Of a DNA stretch of 64,000 nt, positions 16,617-27,787 are shown one piece after another. The position numbers and the translations under genes were made by a program. The DNA is from Betaproteobacteria bacterium. GTDB lineage: Bacteria > Pseudomonadota > Gammaproteobacteria > Burkholderiales > Usitatibacteraceae. The stretch covers positions 186,001 through 250,000 of the forward strand of contig JADJEZ010000005.1 of NCBI GenBank assembly GCA_016708825.1, given 5' to 3'. The notes under the pieces are model-generated. The model searched no databases, was not told the origin of the DNA, and was given only the letters and a program-made list of their open reading frames with translations. Numbering within the stretch: position 1 is the stretch's first letter; each line of letters opens with the position of its first letter.

Positions 16617-17488
16617 TTGCGGGCGCGGGCGCCGGTGCCGCGTCCCACGTAGTCCTTCGCGAACTGCCATGCGACACGCCCGCTCCGGGAGCCCCGCTCG
16701 AGGGCCCACACGAGTGCCGCGGGCTTCAGGGCCGCGTCCGCCCTGCCCCCGAGCACGCCGACCCAGTGCTCCGCGATGTCGAGGTATTCGTCCTGGTCGA
16801 ACGGGTAGAACGAGAGCCACAGCCCGAAGCGCTCGGAAAGCGAGATCTTCTCCTCGGTGGTCTCCCCCGGATGGATCTCGCCGCCGCGGTGCTTCGCCTC
16901 GAGGTTCTCGCCCATGAACTCCGGCATCAGGTGGCGGCGGTTCGAGGTGGCGTAGATGAGGAGGTTTTCCGCCGACCCGGCGATCGTCCCGTCGAGAGCG
17001 ACCTTGAGCGACTTGTAGCCCGGGTCGGACGCCTCGAAGGACAGGTCGTCGCAGAAGACGATGAAGCGCTCGCGTCGCCCCGCCACGAGGTCCACGATGT
17101 CGGGCAGGTCGACGAGGTGGGACTTGTCCACCTCGATCAGGCGCAGGCCCTTCTTCGCGAACTCGTTGAGCGCGGCCTTCACGAGCGAGCTCTTTCCCGT
17201 GCCGCGCGCACCGGTGAGGAGCACGTTGTTGGCCGGCTTGCCGGCGACGAACTGCGCCGTGTTCTCGCGCACGCGCCGCTTCTGTTCGTCGATGTCCTTG
17301 AGATCGGCGAAGGCGATCGTGTGCGGGTGCCGCACCGGCTCGAGGAAGCCGCGTTCGCCGCGCTTGCGCCAGCGGAACGCGGTCGCCGCGGACCAGTCGA
17401 CGGGCTGCGCTCCGGCGGGGAGGATCTTCTCGAGACGGTCGAGCAGCAGGTCGACGCGTCCGAGGAATCGGTCGAGGGGATCTTTCAT
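16613..17488 (-). CDS. DUF815 AAA+ ATPase
   Basis: 291 residues from ATG 17488. Walker A is LLTGARGTGKSSLVKA (about 88-103), Walker B RFIVFCDDLSFE (about 141-152), then YATSNRRHLMPE as sensor 1 and an ETTEEKISLSERFGLWLSFYPF block typical of DUF815 (PF05673). The cellular role of this family is unknown. It overlaps the methyltransferase stop upstream and the Nudix/TenI start downstream by 4 bp each, so the three are one translational unit. Confidence 0.88.
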   Translation of the reverse strand: MKDPLDRFLGRVDLLLDRLEKILPAGAQPVDWSAATAFRWRKRGERGFLEPVRHPHTIAFADLKDIDEQKRRVRENTAQFVAGKPANNVLLTGARGTGKSSLVKAALNEFAKKGLRLIEVDKSHLVDLPDIVDLVAGRRERFIVFCDDLSFEASDPGYKSLKVALDGTIAGSAENLLIYATSNRRHLMPEFMGENLEAKHRGGEIHPGETTEEKISLSERFGLWLSFYPFDQDEYLDIAEHWVGVLGGRADAALKPAALVWALERGSRSGRVAWQFAKDYVGRGTGARARK

Positions 17489-18143
17489 CGGGTGCGGAAG
17501 ACGAGCAGCCAGTAGTAGCGCGTCTCTTCCAGGTGCGCCTCCGCGGCGACGGGGCGCACGGCGTCGGCGAGCTCGGAGGGCGTGGGGAAGTTCTTGAGGA
17601 CCTCGTGCGTCTCGCCGGACAGCAGCGGACGCACCTGGTAGGTGTTGCCCTCGGCGTCGCGTCGCGAGACGGGCGTGGAGCCCCTTCCACGTAGCGGTTG
17701 TCGAGCATCGCCACCAGCGCCCCCCGCGGGAGCGTCCTGGCCATGGAGGAGAGCCAGCGGGCGAGATCGGACTTGCGCACGTGCGACCACCAGAAGCCCG
17801 CGAAGGCGGCATCGCATTCCGCGCACAGGCCGGCGGGGGCGAAGGCATCGGCCTTGACGAAGCGCACGCGGCCCCGGCGGATCGGCTTCTCGCGGGCGAT
17901 CTCGAGCACCGGCTCGTTGATGTCGCAGGCGGTCACGTGCAAGGCCCTGCGCGCGATGACCTGCGTCCAGTACCCGGTGCCGCAGGCGATCTCCAGGACG
18001 CGCCGCCCGGCGAAGAGCCGCGGCAGGCGCTCGCGCAGCCACGCGAGTTCCTCCTGCCGCTCGACCTTGTCGTAGATCCGCTCGTACTCCCGCGCGCGCT
18101 TCGCGTAGTAGGCCTCGAGCTGCGGGGTCACGGTGCCGGCCAT
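17485..18143 (-). CDS. Class I SAM-dependent methyltransferase, frameshifted
   Basis: About 218 residues once joined. N-terminal YYAKRAREYERIYDKVERQEEL, SAM motif I VLEIACGTGYWTQVIA (about 50-65), acidic motif ACDINEPVLEIAREK, then an AGFWWSHV region. Near 17685 a single indel moves the frame to GNTYQVRPLLSGETHEVLKNFP and a C-terminal RYYWLLVFRTR, the usual end of this family. The substrate is unknown; small-molecule and quinone-type methyltransferases share the fold. First gene of the methyltransferase-DUF815-Nudix/TenI unit. Confidence 0.75.
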
Positions 18144-18155
18144 GGTTCGCGCGCG

Positions 18156-19384
18156 CTAGCTGCGGTAGTCCGCGTTGATCTTCACGTAGTCGTACGAGAA
18201 TCGCACGTCCACACGGTCGCGTTCTCGATGCCGCGGCCCAGGCCCACGCGCACGGTGATCTCCGCGGGCGCCATCACGGCCTTGCCCTGCGCTTCCGTGT
18301 AGCCGGGCGCGCGCCCGCCCTTCTCGGCCACGAGGACGTCGCCCAGGTGCAGCGTGACCTTCGCGGGATCGAGGTCGGCGATATTCGCGTTGCCGACCGC
18401 GCACAGGATGCGCCCCAGGTTGGGGTCCGAGGCGAAGAAGGCCGTCTTCACCAGCGGCGAGTGGGCGATCGCCTTGCCGACGCGCACGCATTCCTCGCGC
18501 GTCTTCCCCCCCTCGACCAGGATCGTCATGAACTTGGTCGCGCCCTCGCCATCGCGCACGATGGCCTGCGAGAGTATCTGGGCGACTTCCAGCACGCATT
18601 CCGCGAGGCGCGTGAACTCCGCGGTGCCTTCGCCCACGATCTCGGGGTTGCCGGCGGTGCAGGTGGCGACGAGCACGAAGGAGTCGTTGGTCGACGTGTC
18701 CCCGTCGACCGTCACCACGTTGAAGGAGCGGTCCGCGACGAAGCGCACCATGTCGCGAAGCGTTGTCTCGGCGACCGCGGCGTCCGTGGCGATGAGGCCG
18801 AGCATCGTCGCCATGTCGGGCTGGATCATTCCCGCGCCCTTCGCGATGCCGGTGACGGTGACGGTGCGCTCGTCGATCACGACCTGGCGCGACACCGCCT
18901 TGGGCACCGTGTCCGTGGTCATGATCGCGGCTGCGGCATCCGCCCAGCCGTCGGCGCGCAGATCCGCCACCGCCGCGGGAACGGCCGCCACCAGGCGATC
19001 GACCGGCAGGTGCTCCATGATCACGCCGGTGGAGAACGGCAGGACCGAGCGCGCCTCCGTGCCGAGCGCGCCGGCCACCGCCGCGCAGGACGCGCGGGCA
19101 TTCGCGAGGCCCGCCTCCCCGGTGCCCGCGTTGGCGACACCGGTATTCACGACGAGCGCGCGCACCGGCAGCTTGTCGGCCAAGTGCTCGCGGCACACCG
19201 TCACGGGTGCGGCGCAGTAGCGGTTGCGCGTGAACACCCCCGCCACGCGGCTTCCGTGCGCTATGTCGACGACGAGGAGGTCGCGGCGGCCCTGCTTGCG
19301 GATGCCGGCTTCGGCCACGCCCAGCCGCACGCCGGAGATGGAAAGGAGCGAGTCCGCGCGCGGCGGTGCGAGGTTCACGGCCAT
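18156..19384 (-). CDS. argJ: Bifunctional ornithine acetyltransferase / N-acetylglutamate synthase, frameshifted at the C-terminus
   Basis: Arginine pathway enzyme that moves the acetyl group from N-acetylornithine to glutamate. About 409 residues. The self-cleavage site is [12 protein letters not shown], with the threonine nucleophile in ATML (about residue 192). Also visible: [17 protein letters not shown] and [15 protein letters not shown] [13 protein letters not shown]. Near 18200 one T is missing from a T run, turning the expected [17 protein letters not shown] end into a premature stop at 18182; the true end is 18156. A GATAAT -10 at 19394-19399 lies so close that the leader would be only a few bases. 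Confidence 0.9.
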
Positions 19385-19420
19385 GGAACGGGAATTATCT
19401 CGCGAAAGGGGGCGGGAGGG

Positions 19421-19924
19421 TCACGGCGCCTTGGGCCGCAGGCGCGCCATGGCCACGGCATCGACATAGCGCCCGCCGCGCAGGGCATACGCACGGTGCG
19501 TCCCCTCGGCCTCGAAGGAGAACTTGCGGTAAAGCGCGATCGCCGGCGCGTTGTCGGCATAGACCGTGAGCTCCAGGCGCCAGACGTTCAGCCATCCGTC
19601 GGCCAGGTCGACCAGCGTGCCCAGGAGCGCGGTTCCGACGCCCTTGCCCTGCCAGGGGCCCGGAACGGCCATCCCCAGGGACATCGCATGGGCTCGGCGT
19701 GGCGACGTGCCGGCCGGATGCAGGCCCGCGTGTCCCACGATCTCCTCGCCTGCGCACGCCACGAAGACGTAGTGAGCCTCCACAGGCTCCGCCAGGCGCT
19801 TGCGCCACGTCTCGCGGGAGGGGCAGGGGAGCTGGAGCGTGCCGCCATAGGCACTCTCGTCCAGGAAAGTGCGCCAGATGCCCTCGAAGTCCTCGGGCTC
19901 GGCGCGACGCACCGTGATGTCCAT
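19421..19924 (-). CDS. GNAT-family N-acetyltransferase
   Basis: 167 residues from MDITVRRAEPEDFEGI. The acetyl-CoA site is GPWQGKGVGTALL (Q/R-x-x-G-x-G/A motif, about 90-102), followed by a DNAPAIALYRKFSFEAEGTHR motif typical of the YhhY/L-amino-acid-like GNAT group. The substrate is unknown. Lies between argJ and secA on the same strand with 36 and 49 bp gaps. Confidence 0.82.
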   Translation of the reverse strand: MDITVRRAEPEDFEGIWRTFLDESAYGGTLQLPCPSRETWRKRLAEPVEAHYVFVACAGEEIVGHAGLHPAGTSPRRAHAMSLGMAVPGPWQGKGVGTALLGTLVDLADGWLNVWRLELTVYADNAPAIALYRKFSFEAEGTHRAYALRGGRYVDAVAMARLRPKAP

Positions 19925-19973
19925 GCCGGGAAGCATGGGGGCCGCACGCACGGGGCGTCAACCGCCCGCGACG

Positions 19974-22718
<2,745 letters not shown>

Positions 22719-22753
22719 GGGGGCGGGGATGGGGACGGGGATCGGATGCGAAA

Positions 22754-22772
22754 CCGGCCCCAACGGGGCCGG
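22754..22772 (-). other. Strong GC hairpin in the secA leader
   Basis: CCGGCCCC and GGGGCCGG form an 8-bp perfect stem around a 3-base loop, lying between the putative -10 (22784-22789) and the secA start. On the RNA it is followed by UUUC only, so it is a weak terminator at best; it could act as an attenuator or leader stabiliser. Pattern-based inference. Confidence 0.4.
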
Positions 22773-22783
22773 ACAGAGGCGAA

Positions 22784-22789
22784 ATTATA
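22784..22789 (-). promoter_or_regulatory. secA: Putative -10 of the secA promoter
   Basis: A perfect TATAAT on the minus strand (CACCTTATAATTTCGCC) in the 125-bp gap between the M23 peptidase and secA. Predicted start of transcription is near 22777. No clear -35 is visible 17 bp upstream. Confidence 0.5.
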
Positions 22790-22843
22790 AGGTGAAATGG
22801 GGTCGGACTGCCGGTTTCCAACCCCCCGGAAGGCGGGGCGAGG

Positions 22844-23794
22844 CTACTTGCGCAGGGCCATCGGAAGCGTTCCGTCCTTCTTGTCGAGGGCGAAGAACTT
22901 GTTGGGGTTGAGCGGCACGCCCTTTTCCCGCACCTCGAAGTGCAGGTGCGGCCCGGTCGTGCGGCCGGTGTTGCCCACCTGCGCGATCAGCTGGCCCTTC
23001 ATCACCACGTCGCCCACCTTGACGGTGCTCTTCAGCAGGTGCGCGTAGCGCGAGGTGAGACCATTGTCGTGGTCGATGTCGACGATGTTTCCGTATTCGG
23101 CATGGAACTCCACCGCCGAGACCACACCCCCTGCGGCGGCCATGACCGCCGTTCCCTGCGTGGCGATGACGTCCACGCCCGTGTGGAAGCTCGACTTGCC
23201 CGAGATCGGGTCGATCCGGTAGCCGTAGTTCGAGGAGTAGTACCCCCCGAGGACCGGAAGCGTCGTGGGGATCGTCTTGCGGGCGAGGCGGTCGTCCATG
23301 AACACGGAATCGATCACGCCCATCTTGTCGGAGCGGTCGTCCAGGATGCGCGAGATCTCCTCGAGCTTCTGCTTGAATTCCGGGAGCGTCAGGTCGCGCG
23401 AGAAGGCCGTGGGGGCCGCACCGCCCTGGCCGGGCTTCTCGTCGAAGCGGAATTCCGTGGGCTTGATGCCGGCGGCCTTGGCGAGGCGCTCGCCGAAGGC
23501 ATCCAGCCGCAGGATCCGCGCCTGGAGCTCGCCCACCTTCACCGCCAGGGCGTTCAGGCTCTCCTTCATCTCGGACTCGTTGCGCTTGAGGTCCTCCTCG
23601 TGCAGCGCCGTGAGGAGGGAACGCAGGTAGGGGTTGCGCAAGTCCGTGGAGAACTTCATCGTGACGATGTAGGTCGCCATCGCGAGGAAGAAGCCCGACA
23701 TGAGGATCCCGAGCGCCACCAGGACCACCTGGGTCTGGGACAGCGTCATGTTGCGGGTTCTGGCGAGGCTGTCCGAAACCAGAATGATGTTCAT
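22844..23794 (-). CDS. M23-family peptidoglycan endopeptidase
   Basis: 316 residues with one N-terminal membrane anchor (about 22-46), a coiled-coil-like segment (about 60-105) and a C-terminal LytM domain. Zinc-site motifs: SFHTGVDV (HxxxD, about 203-210) and GPHLHFEVR (HxH, about 282-290), both intact, so an active D,D-endopeptidase is expected. It probably trims peptidoglycan in the periplasm. M23 genes just upstream of secA are a betaproteobacterial habit. Starts 22 bp from the divergent dciA gene. Confidence 0.88.
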   Translation of the reverse strand: MNIILVSDSLARTRNMTLSQTQVVLVALGILMSGFFLAMATYIVTMKFSTDLRNPYLRSLLTALHEEDLKRNESEMKESLNALAVKVGELQARILRLDAFGERLAKAAGIKPTEFRFDEKPGQGGAAPTAFSRDLTLPEFKQKLEEISRILDDRSDKMGVIDSVFMDDRLARKTIPTTLPVLGGYYSSNYGYRIDPISGKSSFHTGVDVIATQGTAVMAAAGGVVSAVEFHAEYGNIVDIDHDNGLTSRYAHLLKSTVKVGDVVMKGQLIAQVGNTGRTTGPHLHFEVREKGVPLNPNKFFALDKKDGTLPMALRK

Positions 23795-23816
23795 CCGTTG
23801 CTCCTAGTCATCCACG

Positions 23817-24296
23817 ATGGCCACTGAACCGATCGCCCGGCTGCTCCGCGAGATTCCCGACCTGGCCCCGGTCCGCGACCGGCTGGAACAGGTGGGGCGC
23901 CTGCAGTTGCGCTTTCGGTCCGTCGTACCCGGGGAACTCGCTTCCACGAGCCGGGTATGCGCCGTTGATGGAACGACTGTTGTGGTTCGCGCAGACAACG
24001 CGCCGGTCGCCGCCGCCCTGCGGGCCTTGGCGCCGAGACTGCTGGCCGGGCTGAACGACACCGCCGGGCCGGGTAAAAACGCTTTGAAAAACAAGCGGGA
24101 TCAAGAGCTTACCGGATTGCGGGTGGAAGTTCAAGTTGCAGCCCCGGTGGCCCCGCGCAAGGTCCGCGCCCGGGCGGACCTTCCCGTGGAGCGCCTGGCC
24201 GCGCTGGCGCAGGGGCTTTCCGACTCGCCCCTGAAGGAAGCGCTGGACCGGATCGTCCGGTCTCAGAGGAAGAGCAGCACCCGCTCGAAGAGGTAG
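23817..24296 (+). CDS. dciA: DciA-type (DUF721) protein, candidate replicative helicase loader
   Basis: 159 residues. The DUF721/DciA domain covers about 1-85 (ARLLREIPDLAPVRDRLEQV... RSVVPGELASTSRVCAVDGTTVVVRADNAPVAAALRALAPRLLA) and a basic tail KSSTRSKR ends the protein. DciA is the ancestral loader that brings DnaB helicase to DNA in bacteria lacking DnaC; that this copy does so is inference. It is divergent from the M23 gene, and its last 34 bp overlap the convergent small membrane protein gene. Confidence 0.75.
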   Translation: MATEPIARLLREIPDLAPVRDRLEQVGRLQLRFRSVVPGELASTSRVCAVDGTTVVVRADNAPVAAALRALAPRLLAGLNDTAGPGKNALKNKRDQELTGLRVEVQVAAPVAPRKVRARADLPVERLAALAQGLSDSPLKEALDRIVRSQRKSSTRSKR

Positions 24297-24448
24297 AAAA
24301 GGGCGAAGGCGACCGCCACGAGGGTCAGCACCTGCAGGGTCTTGCCGGCGATGCGCAGGTACTTCCGGTCCCGGGTCGCGAGGTAAGCCCCGCCCAGCGC
24401 GAGCAGGAACAGAAGGGCTATAAGGGCGAATCCCCTGAGGACGATCAT
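24263..24448 (-). CDS. Small two-helix membrane protein
   Basis: 61 residues, two hydrophobic helices (about 4-24 and 39-60) separated by TRDRKYLRIAGKT. Similar short proteins sit between lpxC and dciA/secA in related genomes, but I cannot name a function. The start MIVLRGFALIALL is on the same strand as lpxC, 51 bp after its stop. The 3' end overlaps dciA antisense by 34 bp. Confidence 0.65.
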   Translation of the reverse strand: MIVLRGFALIALLFLLALGGAYLATRDRKYLRIAGKTLQVLTLVAVAFALFYLFERVLLFL

Positions 24449-24499
24449 GTCAGGCGCGGGCGCTATCCGCGGCCATCGCGGCGGCGGGCGCGCCCATGG

Positions 24500-25415
24500 T
24501 CAGACCGGCGACAACTGCATGTTCGCGAAGGCGGCCGGCAGCTGCGCGGGCTCCGAGAAGGTGACTTCCTCCCAGGCGGAGGCATCGTCGAGGAGGGCGC
24601 GAACGAGCAGGTTGTTCAGCGCGTGGCCCGACTTGTGGCCGTGGAAGGCGCCGATCAGCGGGTGGCCCAGCAGGTAGAGGTCGCCGACGGCGTCGAGCGC
24701 CTTGTGCTTCACGAACTCGTCGTCGAAGCGCAGGCCCTCGCTGTTGAGCACCCGGAAGTCGTCGACCACGATCGCGTTGTCGAGCGACCCGCCGCGGCCC
24801 AGCCCGGCGGAGCGCATCGCCTCCACGTCCTGGGTGAACCCGAAGGTGCGCGCCCGCGCGATGTCCTTCACGAACGAGACCTCCGCGAAGTCGATGTCGA
24901 CGGTCGTCTCCGACTGGTCGAACACGGGATGGTGGAATTCGATGGAGAAGCCCACCTTGAAGCCCGGGAACGGCGACAGGGAGACGTGCTTGTCTCCCTG
25001 CTCGATCGCGAGGCCCTTCAGGACGCGCAGGTACTTCTTGGGCGCGGCCTGCTCCTCCACGCCCGCCTGCTGGAGCAGGAACACGAACGGTGGCCGCGCT
25101 GCCGTCCATGATCGGCACTTCCTCGGCGGACACGTCCACATGGGCGTTGTCGATCCCCAGCCCGAAGAACGCGCTCACGAGGTGCTTCACCGTCGAGACG
25201 CGGGCACCGTCCTGCTCGAGCACGGTGGCCATGCGGGTGTCGACGACGTTGCGCGCGCGGGCGGGAATGGCGGGGTTGCCCGGGAGGTCCGAGCGGCAGA
25301 AGACGATGCCGGTGTCCGCGGCGGCGGGCCGCAGGACGAGCTTCACCTTGTGGCCGGTGTGGACTCCGACGCCCGTCGCGGTGATGGAGGACTTCAGGGT
25401 GCGTTGGCGGATCAT
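24500..25415 (-). CDS. lpxC: UDP-3-O-acyl-N-acetylglucosamine deacetylase, frameshifted
   Basis: Zinc deacetylase, the committed step of lipid A synthesis. About 304 residues. N-terminal frame: [19 protein letters not shown] and [23 protein letters not shown] (zinc histidine in KHL). A one-base indel near 25092, after IMDGSAA, moves to [13 protein letters not shown], and the C-terminal frame has [20 protein letters not shown] (zinc Asp and His) and HKSGHALNN (catalytic His). Gram-negative outer membrane is implied. Located at the ftsZ-proximal end of the dcw region, as usual, but here separated from ftsZ by the HxlR and P460 genes. Confidence 0.9.
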
Positions 25416-25499
25416 AGTCGCGGGTGGCCGCGGCTCGTGGCCGCCGCCCCGACGGTGGAAAAACGCAATTCTATCATCATCTTAGAGCAGAACCGCGCT

Positions 25500-25829
25500 T
25501 CATCCGCCGCCGCCGTCGGCTTCCAGCGCACGAATGGCGTCGAGAATCCCCGCGAAGCGGTCCCCGAACCCGGTCAGCGAGTACTCCACGCGCGGGGGAA
25601 CTTCCGCGAAGCTCTCCTTGTGAAGAATGCCGAAGCGCACCAGCTTGCGCAGGCGCTCGTTCAACACCTTCTGGGACAGTCCCGGCACCGCATGCTCGAT
25701 GGCCCCGGGCCGGCGCACCCCGGAGCGCACATGGTCGATCACGGTCAGCGACCATTTGCAGCCCACGATGTCCTCGACCATGCCGTGGACGGTCTTCGCG
25801 GGCCGGGGAGCGGAAATTGTTTTCTTCAT
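25500..25829 (-). CDS. HxlR-family winged-helix regulator
   Basis: 109 residues from MKKTISAPRP. The HxlR domain spans about 18-105: DIVGCKWSLTVIDHV, PGLSQKVLNERLRKLVRFGILHKE (recognition helix) and the wing EVPPRVEYSLTGFGD. HxlR proteins respond to reactive small molecules and usually regulate a divergent neighbour; here that is the cytochrome P460 gene 117 bp away, a plausible target. A cysteine in GCKWS could be a sensor residue as in YodB, but this is speculation. Confidence 0.8.
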   Translation of the reverse strand: MKKTISAPRPAKTVHGMVEDIVGCKWSLTVIDHVRSGVRRPGAIEHAVPGLSQKVLNERLRKLVRFGILHKESFAEVPPRVEYSLTGFGDRFAGILDAIRALEADGGGG

Positions 25830-25946
25830 CGTAGTCGCCAAGATGCACCGGAATGTGGGTAGGGGACCTCCGGGTGCCCGCTTTTTCGCCGGCCGCCCGC
25901 TCGCTAGATTGCGCGGGGTCACCCCGACATTTCAAGGAGAAGCCGA

Positions 25947-26440
25947 ATGCACCGCACCCTCGCCGTCATCGCCGCCCTGGCATTCCTGCCCGTCCAGGCC
26001 GCCGATGTCGCCTACCCCGAAGGCTACCGCGACTGGCACCACGTGAAGAGCATGGTTATCCAGCCCGGCCACGGGCTCTACGATGCATTCGGCGGAATCC
26101 ACCATCTGTATGCCAACGACAAGGCGGTGAAGGGCTATCGCTCGGGAAAGTTTCCCGACGGGGCCGTCATCGTGTTCGACCTGCTCGACGCACCCGCCGC
26201 GGGCGGCGCGATCACCGAGGGGCCGCGAAAGGTGGTGGGCGTCATGGCGCGGGACGCGAAGAAATTCGCCGCGACCGGCGGCTGGGGGTTCGAGGGATTC
26301 AAGGGCGACTCGAAGACCGAGCGCGCAGTGGGCGCCAACGCCGCCAAGGCCTGCTTCGAATGCCATGCGCCGCAGAAGGCGCGCGACTACATCTTCAGCT
26401 CGCTGCGGAAGGCTCTCGCCGCGCTCGCCTCGCGCCATGA
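25947..26440 (+). CDS. Cytochrome P460-family haem protein
   Basis: About 160 residues: signal peptide 1-18 (LPVQA/AD), P460 fold with YRDWHHVKSMVI, HGLYDAFGGIHHLYAND, FPDGAVIVFDLLD and a C-terminal haem-binding CFECH (about 136-140). P460 proteins bind a c-type haem and in some members oxidise hydroxylamine; the lysine cross-link cannot be judged. The reading frame runs on past the expected end into non-coding DNA, so an indel near the C-terminus is likely; a neighbouring frame stops at 26440. AAGGAG lies 8 bp before the ATG and TAGATT at 25905-25910 is a possible -10. Confidence 0.7.
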
Positions 26441-26465
26441 AAAAAGGGCCCGCTTGCGCGGGCCC
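26440..26465 (-). terminator. Intrinsic terminator after ftsZ (end of the dcw transcript)
   Basis: GGGCCCGC and GCGGGCCC (26446-26453 and 26458-26465) form an 8-bp stem with a TTGC/GCAA loop. On the minus strand the stem is followed by six T. It therefore ends leftward transcription, 112 bp past the ftsZ stop. The stretch 26466-26576 shows nothing else. Confidence 0.8.
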
Positions 26466-26576
26466 GAGGGGAAGGCGGGCACGACCGACGGGAGACGGCG
26501 TCGGCCGCTGTCGCAACGGCATCCCGCCTTCGCGGCGATGACGGTCCGGGCGCGGGAGGAGTACCGCGCCGGCCCG

Positions 26577-27725
26577 TCAGTCCGCCTGCTTGCGCAGGAA
26601 GGCGGGAATGTCGAGCGTTTCCATCCCCGAGTGGCGCAGCGCATCGACCGTCTGGTCGCGGCGGCGCCGGAACGCGGCGGGCTGCTCGAGTTCCTCGTAG
26701 TTCACTTCCATCGGCTCGTTGTGGGTGCCGGTGCGCTGCACGATCGAGATCGTGGGCTGGCGCTGGGCGGCGGCCCCGCCGAGACCGGTGGCGACGATCG
26801 TGACGCGCAGCGCATCCCCGATCGAGTCCTCGATGACGCTCCCGTAGATGATGGTCGCGTCCTCGGCGGTGAACGAGCGGATCGTGTTCATCACCTCGTG
26901 CACCTCCTTCAGCCGGATGCTCTTCGAGGCCGTGATGTTCACGAGCACGCCGCGCGCGCCGGAGAGGTGGATGTCCTCGAGCAGCGGCGAGTGCACCGCC
27001 TGCTCCGCGGCCATCTGCGCCCGTTCCGTGCCGGCAGCCATCGCCGAGCCCATCATCGCCACGCCGTTCTCGCTCATCACCGTGCGCACGTCGGCGAAGT
27101 CCACGTTCACCAGGCCGGGGCAGTTGATCACCTCGGCGATGCCCGCGACCGCGCCGTTCAGGACGTCATTGGAGGCCCGGAACGCATCCTCGTAGGTGAC
27201 GTCCTCGCCCAGCACCTGCATGAGCCGCTCGTTGGGGATGATGATGAGCGAATCCACGTGCTCCTTGAGGGCGTCGATGCCGAGAGCCGCCACCTTCTGG
27301 CGCTTGCCCTCGAAGGCGAAGGGCTTGGTGACGACCGCCACCGTGAGGATGCCCATCTCGCGCGCGATCGAGGCGACCACGGGCGCGGCGCCCGTGCCCG
27401 TGCCCCCGCCCATGCCGGCGGTGATGAAGAGCATGTCCGCGCCCGTCACGAGTTCCTCGATCCGGACCCGGTCCTCCTCGGCCGCGAGGCGGCCCACCTC
27501 GGGATTGGCGCCCGCGCCGAGCCCCTTGGTCACGCCCGTGCCCAGCTGCAGCGTGGTCTTCGCGAGGTTCCTCTTGAGGGCCTGCGCATCGGTGTTGAGC
27601 GTGATGAACTCCACGCCCTGCACCCCGTTGTTGATCATGTGGTCCACGGCGTTGCCGCCGCAGCCGCCGATGCCCACTACCTTGATCACCGCGTCCGGCG
27701 ATTGGGTTTCCAGCAACTCGATCAT
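26577..27725 (-). CDS. ftsZ: Cell division protein FtsZ
   Basis: Tubulin-like GTPase that forms the division ring; 382 residues. GTP-binding signature GMGGGTGTGAAP (about 104-115), N-terminal VVGIGGCGGNAV, T7 loop NVDFADVRTVM (about 205-215) with the catalytic aspartate, and the C-terminal anchor peptide DIPAFLRKQAD that binds FtsA and ZipA. The variable linker is short, as in betaproteobacteria. AAGGAGA lies 8 bp before the ATG at 27725. Frame intact. Confidence 0.97.
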   Translation of the reverse strand: MIELLETQSPDAVIKVVGIGGCGGNAVDHMINNGVQGVEFITLNTDAQALKRNLAKTTLQLGTGVTKGLGAGANPEVGRLAAEEDRVRIEELVTGADMLFITAGMGGGTGTGAAPVVASIAREMGILTVAVVTKPFAFEGKRQKVAALGIDALKEHVDSLIIIPNERLMQVLGEDVTYEDAFRASNDVLNGAVAGIAEVINCPGLVNVDFADVRTVMSENGVAMMGSAMAAGTERAQMAAEQAVHSPLLEDIHLSGARGVLVNITASKSIRLKEVHEVMNTIRSFTAEDATIIYGSVIEDSIGDALRVTIVATGLGGAAAQRQPTISIVQRTGTHNEPMEVNYEELEQPAAFRRRRDQTVDALRHSGMETLDIPAFLRKQAD

Positions 27726-27787
27726 CTGTCGTCTCCTTATGTTGTGACTGCCGTTGCACCAGCCTGCCGCCTTCGCTGCCTGCCGAA

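Noticed and set aside
22754..22772. secA leader hairpin as a transcription terminator
   Set aside because: Only three U follow the stem and it lies between a promoter-like -10 and the gene it would silence; kept as a leader hairpin.
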